From the NCBI GenBank assembly GCA_964579735.1, contig CAZOHH010000081.1, positions 1-9,894 of the forward strand: DNA of 9,894 nucleotides, written 5' to 3'. The stretch comes from CAILLO01 sp964579735. Lineage in GTDB: Bacteria > Bacillota > Clostridia > Saccharofermentanales > UBA5734. Under the pieces are notes generated by a model, which was given only the letters and a program-made list of their open reading frames with translations, was not told the DNA's origin and ran no database searches. The position numbers and the translations under genes were made by a program. Every line of letters begins with the position of its first letter. Position 1 is the stretch's first letter. Of the stretch, positions 6,012-9,894 are shown in pieces.

Positions 6012-6349
6012 ACAAGTGGGGAATCTATTTCTGCGATCTGGACCCGACCCATGGAAGCGAACAACGCGGAAAGCGTCCGGTCCTCGTAGTCTCCTGCGAT
6101 GCAGTGAATCATTCGCTGCCTGTATCCTCCGTTCTTCCGTTGTCCAGCATCAAGCCCGGTGACTCATTTTATCCTTCCGAGGTTCTTCTACCAGCTCGAT
6201 TGACTGGATTGCCAAAAGATTCCGTGGCCATGGTCCAGCAGATCCGAACGTTGGACCACACCAGATTGGGTGCGAGAGCAGGCGTTCTGATGGACCCGGA
6301 TAAGAGGGAACAGGTGAAGGACGCCTTGCGGGCGTATTTCGAAGTATAG
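6005..6349 (+). CDS. mazF: MazF/PemK-family endoribonuclease toxin
   Basis: 114 residues, the normal length. MazF enzymes cut single-stranded mRNA at short specific sequences and stop growth when the antitoxin is degraded. Diagnostic motifs: 'GIYFCDLDPTHGSEQRGKRPVLVVS' spans 6-30, written here only to name the conserved GSEQ..G.RPVLVV core with catalytic R24. 'LPLSS' (44-48) holds the serine replacing the catalytic threonine T48 of NdoA. 'DSVAMVQQIRTLD' (72-84) matches the conserved strand of Bacillus NdoA. Start is GTG 6005, with AAGGTGG (5991-5997) seven bases upstream. It overlaps the antitoxin stop, so translation is coupled. All expected key residues are present, so the toxin looks active. 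The 3' end holds the right copy of the 16-bp repeat. Cut-site specificity cannot be read from sequence. Confidence 0.92.
   Translation: MVDKWGIYFCDLDPTHGSEQRGKRPVLVVSCDAVNHSLPVSSVLPLSSIKPGDSFYPSEVLLPARLTGLPKDSVAMVQQIRTLDHTRLGARAGVLMDPDKREQVKDALRAYFEV
6319..6334 (+). repeat. Right copy of 16-bp direct repeat, inside the toxin 3' end
   Basis: GGACGCCTTGCGGGCG, identical to 5539-5554 and 780 bases from it. Here it encodes the residues DALRA of the toxin C-terminus. Confidence 0.75.
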
Positions 6350-6358
6350 CCGCTTCCA

Positions 6359-7648
6359 TCAACGCGGGTGCGTGAGGTCCTTGTGCACCAGCCCGCGAAC
6401 CAGACGCTGCATGCGGACCGCGTCTTCGCGCGTGCAGATGCCGGCGCCATAACGCGCCTTCTCGTAGAGTTCCACGATTTCAGCAAGCTCCGGGTATCGG
6501 TCGGTGTCGAGCCGGTCGACCATTTCGCGCGCCGTCAGGCTGGCGTCGTACGGGAGACCGCGGCGGATCTGCGCGTCGATGAGGCGGTAGCAGGCATGCC
6601 GGATGCGCTGCTCGGGGGTCTGGCCGAAGAGGGGCCGGAGGACTGCGCTCGAGCGGCGGAGGCGTGCCTCGACGAAGTCGGCGAAGCTGGGGACGAGGGA
6701 CTCGCGCTCGTCCGAGTCGGGAAGACGGGACTCGTTGAAGCGGCGGTATAGCCGATAGAAGCCGTAGCCGACCAGGACGACGAGTCCGACTGCGATTGCG
6801 ATGAGAAGTGCGTAGAGGAGAATGTCCTGAAGGACCTTGAGCCAGGCGGGGGGCACGTTGGGTTCGATCGGGAAGGGCGTATCGGTGGGCTTGGGACCGG
6901 CGGTCGGTTCCGGGAGCGGAGTCGGCTCGGGGGACTCTCCAGAACGAAGTAGCGAAAAGAACCAGCGCAGGAACGCCAGCAGATGTTGCCAGAGCCAGGG
7001 GATGACGAGGTCGAGGCGGGTGAGAGGGGAGAGGAGAAGCAGGACAAAGGAGGTGAAAAGGGCACCGAGGAGCAGCAGACGGTTGAAGCGGACGACGCGA
7101 GCGGTGGGCTGGGTGGGCGTCGCGGAGAAGCGCTCCATCTGCTCGCCGAGGGAAGCGAGGTGCCAACGGAGGAGGGCGAGGAGAAGATAGAGGATGGTCA
7201 GGTAGAAATAGACCGTGCCAAGCGCGGGGAGGCGCAGCGCGGTGGCGGTGACATCGAGCGCGACCACGAGGAGCAGGGGGAAGGCCGCCATGGAGAGGTC
7301 CGGGATGCGTCGAGGGTCCTTCGTGGAGAGGCGGAGGAGAAGCGTGCGCGCGGCGAGGAAGAGAAGTCCGGCGGCAAGGAGGCTGCGGGGGATGAAGTCG
7401 GTCTGCAGGTCGGGGAGAAGTGGAAGGAAGAGCGGAACGAGGAGAAGCGCGAGACCGGCGGCGAGGAAGGGGAAGAAGCCTCGGACGCTAAGGCGGAGGA
7501 GATAGAACAGGATGGTGGCGAGGAGAAGGAGGCCATAAAGGGGCCAGCGGTAGGCGGGGGCGTAGGCTTCGACGGGGAGGGCGAAGGTTGCGAGGGCCAG
7601 GAGGGTCTGGAGGACCTCCGTGAGGAGGGAGTTCCAGCGGGCGTTCAC
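6359..7648 (-). CDS. Integral membrane protein with DUF4129-like C-terminal domain
   Basis: 429 residues from the GTG start. About five hydrophobic segments (roughly 10-30, 35-52, 57-80, 88-105, 120-160) and another at 190-208 form a membrane domain. A Pro/Thr-rich extracellular-type loop (237-268) and one more membrane helix (273-300) follow. The cytosolic C-terminus (about 345-420) resembles DUF4129: 'RIRHACYRLIDAQIRRGL', 'LTAREMVDRL', 'IVELYEKARYG'. In many bacteria this domain accompanies or ends transglutaminase-like membrane proteins, but I see no Cys-His-Asp transglutaminase core here. GTG 7648 is preferred over the upstream in-frame TTG 7663: GGAGGT (7660-7655) lies six bases before it, and GTGA overlaps the DUF58 stop by four bases. 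It is last in the MoxR operon; its function is unknown. Confidence 0.8.
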   Translation of the reverse strand: MNARWNSLLTEVLQTLLALATFALPVEAYAPAYRWPLYGLLLLATILFYLLRLSVRGFFPFLAAGLALLLVPLFLPLLPDLQTDFIPRSLLAAGLLFLAARTLLLRLSTKDPRRIPDLSMAAFPLLLVVALDVTATALRLPALGTVYFYLTILYLLLALLRWHLASLGEQMERFSATPTQPTARVVRFNRLLLLGALFTSFVLLLLSPLTRLDLVIPWLWQHLLAFLRWFFSLLRSGESPEPTPLPEPTAGPKPTDTPFPIEPNVPPAWLKVLQDILLYALLIAIAVGLVVLVGYGFYRLYRRFNESRLPDSDERESLVPSFADFVEARLRRSSAVLRPLFGQTPEQRIRHACYRLIDAQIRRGLPYDASLTAREMVDRLDTDRYPELAEIVELYEKARYGAGICTREDAVRMQRLVRGLVHKDLTHPR

Positions 7649-8766
7649 GACCGCACCTCCCAACGCAGCACATCGTTTGTGGTTGCGGGCAGCCGGTCAT
7701 CGGTGCGGGAGGCGTAGCGGGGGATGATCCACAGCCCCTGGTGGCCGCGGGCGAGGAGGGCGTCCCAGGCGTCGGAGAGGCGGCGGCTGCAGTTGAAGGA
7801 GACGAGGAGGAGGACGGGGCTGCGGGCGAGGTCGAGGGACGAGGACTCGAGGAGCGGGGCGAGGTCGGAAGCGCGGCGGGAGAGGTCGAGGCGCCCGAGC
7901 TGCTCGAGGACGGCGGAGACGTGGGAGAGGGACTGCCCGGGGGGAATCTCGACTTCTTCGCCGGTGACGATGTCGCGGGCATTGCTGACGAGGCCGACGG
8001 AGACGCCGTCCGCGACGAGACGTTCGCAGAGGGAGGCGGAAATGCGGATGCCGTCCTCGAGGGGGCGGTCGTCGTCGTATTCGCGGTCGGGGCGGACGTT
8101 GAGGAGGATCAGGACCTCTCGGGCGGCGGTGTTCTCGTGGACATTGACCTTGAGTTCGCCGGTGCGGGCGGTGGCGAGCCAATTGACGGACTTCAGCGTG
8201 TCGAAGTCCTGGTACTCGCGGATGGTGCGGAACTCGAAGGGGTCGGGGAGCAGGGAGGTGCGGGCGAGGACGGCGCCGAGCAACCGGCTGTAGGGGATGT
8301 CGACATCCTCGAGGGGGATCGGCCGCGGGGTGACGGTGAGGGAGGAGCGGCTTCCCGAGCGGGAGACGAGGTTGTGGGTGAGGAGGAGGTCGGAGCTCAG
8401 GAGGTCGATGCTCTTGATGGTGTAGTAGCCGCGCTTGCGCAGCTCGACGCGGAGGGTGCGGCGGATGCGCTGGTATGCGCCGAGCGAGAAGAGGTCTTGC
8501 CGGTAGTAGTCGTCGGTGACGGCGGCGTGGGGGGAGTCCTCGAAACCGAGGTGGCGCGACACCTGGAACTTGACGGTGAGCCAGGGGAGGGGCAGGGCCT
8601 TGCGGCTGGTGATCGTCTCGGTGAGGTCGAGGGAGGAGCCTTCGACGCCGGACCGGGCGGAGAAGTCCATCTCGACGGAGAGACCGCGCTGCCAGAATCG
8701 CTCGTAGACCACGCGCTGGAGGACGACGAGAGCGACGAAGACGGCGAGGACGCCGAGCAGGATCAA
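7645..8766 (-). CDS. DUF58 protein with N-terminal membrane helix
   Basis: 373 residues from TTG 8766. An N-terminal hydrophobic helix (about 2-17, 'ILLGVLAVFVALVVLQ') is followed by a beta-rich region. The DUF58 signature comes next: 'EFRTIREYQDFDTLKSVNW' then 'LATARTGELKVNVHE' (about 178-210). A von Willebrand A-like C-terminal half begins 'REVLILLNV'. DUF58 proteins are nearly always encoded beside MoxR ATPases and are thought to be their partners or clients; no reaction is established. An ATG at 8892 would give 415 residues but overlap the MoxR gene by 95 bases, and the extra 42 residues are a Pro/Ser/Arg-rich stretch typical of wrong-frame GC-rich DNA. So the TTG just after the MoxR stop is preferred, though its ribosome site (GGAAGCGG) is weak. 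The stop overlaps the next gene's GTG. Confidence 0.85.
   Translation of the reverse strand: MILLGVLAVFVALVVLQRVVYERFWQRGLSVEMDFSARSGVEGSSLDLTETITSRKALPLPWLTVKFQVSRHLGFEDSPHAAVTDDYYRQDLFSLGAYQRIRRTLRVELRKRGYYTIKSIDLLSSDLLLTHNLVSRSGSRSSLTVTPRPIPLEDVDIPYSRLLGAVLARTSLLPDPFEFRTIREYQDFDTLKSVNWLATARTGELKVNVHENTAAREVLILLNVRPDREYDDDRPLEDGIRISASLCERLVADGVSVGLVSNARDIVTGEEVEIPPGQSLSHVSAVLEQLGRLDLSRRASDLAPLLESSSLDLARSPVLLLVSFNCSRRLSDAWDALLARGHQGLWIIPRYASRTDDRLPATTNDVLRWEVRS
7655..7660 (-). promoter_or_regulatory. Ribosome binding site deciding the GTG start of the DUF4129-like gene
   Basis: GGAGGT on the minus strand, six bases before GTG 7648. It lies inside the last codons of the DUF58 gene and makes the TTG at 7663 unlikely as a start. 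Confidence 0.7.
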
Positions 8767-8797
8767 GGGGACACCGCTTCCGCGACCATTCGCGGCA

Positions 8798-9793
8798 CTA
8801 GCGGACCGGCTTCCAGTCTTCGGTGGGGACGGCCTGGGAGGCTGCGATGCGGGCGACGACCTCCTCCGAGGCGGCGGTGCGGCTGCGGACATTGCCGCGG
8901 AGGATCAGGCGGTGCGCGAAGACGGGGACGAGGAGGTCCTGGACATCGTCGGGGGTGACGAAGGCGCGGCCGCGGACGGCGGCGAGGGTGCGGGCGCCGA
9001 GCGCGAGGGCGATGCTGCCGCGGGGGCTGACGCCGAGGGCGACGGCTTCGTCTGCGCGCGTGGCTTCCGTGAGGCGGAGGACATAGTCGAGGAGGGCGTC
9101 GTGGAGGAAGACGGAGCGGACGGCGAGCCGGGCGGCGATGATGGCATCCTTGTGGCAGACGGGCTCGAGAGCGAGGAGGGGGTCGGACCCGAGGTGACGG
9201 CGCAGGATCTCGAGGCCTTCGGGTTTGTCGGGGTATCCGAGGGGAATCTGGAGGAAGAAGCGGTCGAGCTGTGCCTCGGGGAGGGGGTAGGTGCCCTGGG
9301 TCTCGACGGGGTTCTGGGTGGCCAGGACGAGGAAGGGCTCGTCGAGCCTGCGGGTCTGGCCGTCGATCGAGACCTGTTTCTCCTCCATGCACTCGAGGAG
9401 GCTGGACTGGGTGCGCGGGGTGGCACGGTTGATCTCGTCGGCCAGGATGATGTTGGTGAAGACCGGACCCGGACGGAAGACGAATTCGCCGGACTTCTGG
9501 TGGAAGTAGTGGATGCCGGTGAGGTCGGAGGGGAGCAGGTCGGGGGTGAACTGGACGCGCTTGAAGTCTGCGTCGATCGAGCGGGCCAGGGAGCGGGCGA
9601 GCATGGTCTTGCCGGTGCCGGGGACGTCCTCGAGGAGGACATGACCGCCGGAAAGGATGGCGGTGAGGACAAGCTCGACCTGCCGCCGTTTGCCGACGAT
9701 CACTCGGGCGACGTTGTCCTGGATCCGGGTCACGAGGGCCTGGAGGTCGGGGGTGCCTGCATCGGGGGCGGTCGCGGTTGTAGGATCGGACAT
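8798..9793 (-). CDS. MoxR-family AAA+ ATPase
   Basis: 331 residues, typical length. MoxR ATPases are chaperone-like machines that remodel or mature partner proteins, often ones with von Willebrand A domains such as the adjacent DUF58 protein. Visible motifs: Walker A 'GTGKT' (59-63), Walker B 'IILADE' (115-120), sensor 1 'ATQNP' (158-162), the 'LDRFF' arginine (R178), and sensor 2 'SPRGS' with R258. The lid domain follows to the C-terminus. No residue needed for ATP hydrolysis appears lost. Start ATG 9793 has GGAAGGAG about six bases upstream. It is first in the minus-strand operon. The family call is very secure; the specific client is not known. Confidence 0.95.
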   Translation of the reverse strand: MSDPTTATAPDAGTPDLQALVTRIQDNVARVIVGKRRQVELVLTAILSGGHVLLEDVPGTGKTMLARSLARSIDADFKRVQFTPDLLPSDLTGIHYFHQKSGEFVFRPGPVFTNIILADEINRATPRTQSSLLECMEEKQVSIDGQTRRLDEPFLVLATQNPVETQGTYPLPEAQLDRFFLQIPLGYPDKPEGLEILRRHLGSDPLLALEPVCHKDAIIAARLAVRSVFLHDALLDYVLRLTEATRADEAVALGVSPRGSIALALGARTLAAVRGRAFVTPDDVQDLLVPVFAHRLILRGNVRSRTAASEEVVARIAASQAVPTEDWKPVR

Positions 9794-9838
9794 GGGGGGC
9801 TCCTTCCATCGCGTCGGTCGCGGGATCCGTCTTCTGGC

Positions 9839-9844
9839 ATTATA
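9839..9844 (-). promoter_or_regulatory. -10 box of the MoxR operon promoter
   Basis: A perfect TATAAT on the minus strand, 45 bases before the MoxR ATG. No good -35 hexamer is seen at 16-18 bases; the nearest is CCCCTT-like. So the promoter may need an activator or an alternative contact. The remaining bases to 9894 show no gene. Confidence 0.55.
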
Positions 9845-9894
9845 GCATCGGAAAACGGCGAAAGGGGTACCGCGACATTGTCCTTGACCTGACT

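Noticed and set aside
7741..8958. Long plus-strand open frame (405 codons) opposite DUF58 and MoxR, and another at 8912-9892
   Set aside because: Translations are Glu/Gly/Asp-rich with no family features; they are antisense shadows of GC-rich genes whose minus-strand products carry clear motifs.

Overview
The window reads as a high-GC Gram-positive bacterium, most probably a clostridial-type member of the Bacillota. This is an inference from protein style, not a placement. The DinB fragment has the clostridial 'HCDMNGFF' and 'SVGVSYNKIFAKLG' signatures. A surface protein ends in an NPxTG-like cell-wall sorting tail. The MazF-type toxin resembles Bacillus NdoA, and the DUF58 protein carries the clostridial 'REYQ.FD' core. 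Two runs of exactly 100 N (1427-1526 and 4606-4705) look like scaffold placeholders of unknown true length, so this is probably a draft or metagenomic assembly.

Left part (1-1696). A DNA polymerase IV gene (dinB) leaves the window on the minus strand. Divergent from it on the plus strand is a hexapeptide-repeat (left-handed beta-helix) O-acyltransferase of the type that modifies surface polysaccharide. Next comes a small unrecognised gene broken by the first gap. A good sigma-A-like promoter at 1594-1622 then opens the next unit.

Middle part (1697-5537, plus strand). This looks like a three-gene unit. It holds a 932-residue secreted protein built from a signal peptide, a LamG-like jellyroll and about six beta-sandwich/Ig-like modules. 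A small exported protein follows, with a signal peptide and an NPQMGD plus hydrophobic plus RKKK tail; its centre is lost in the second gap. Last is a cytoplasmic protein ending in a SEC-C zinc motif. The last two overlap as ATGA, so they are probably translationally coupled.

Toxin-antitoxin island (5538-6349, plus strand). A ribbon-helix-helix antitoxin and an overlapping MazF/PemK RNase toxin sit in a GC-poorer patch. Upstream lie two palindromes, one of which overlaps the predicted -35 box. The island is bracketed by a 16-bp exact direct repeat, one copy just after the SEC-C stop codon and the other inside the 3' end of the toxin gene. This suggests a past insertion or recombination event.

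Right part (6359-9894, minus strand). A MoxR AAA+ ATPase, a DUF58 protein and a membrane protein with a DUF4129-like C-terminus form one operon read right to left. It starts from a promoter with a perfect TATAAT -10 box (9839-9844). The transglutaminase gene that often closes such clusters is absent here; the operon ends 9 bp from the convergent toxin gene. No tRNA, rRNA, CRISPR array, transposase or convincing intrinsic terminator was seen.
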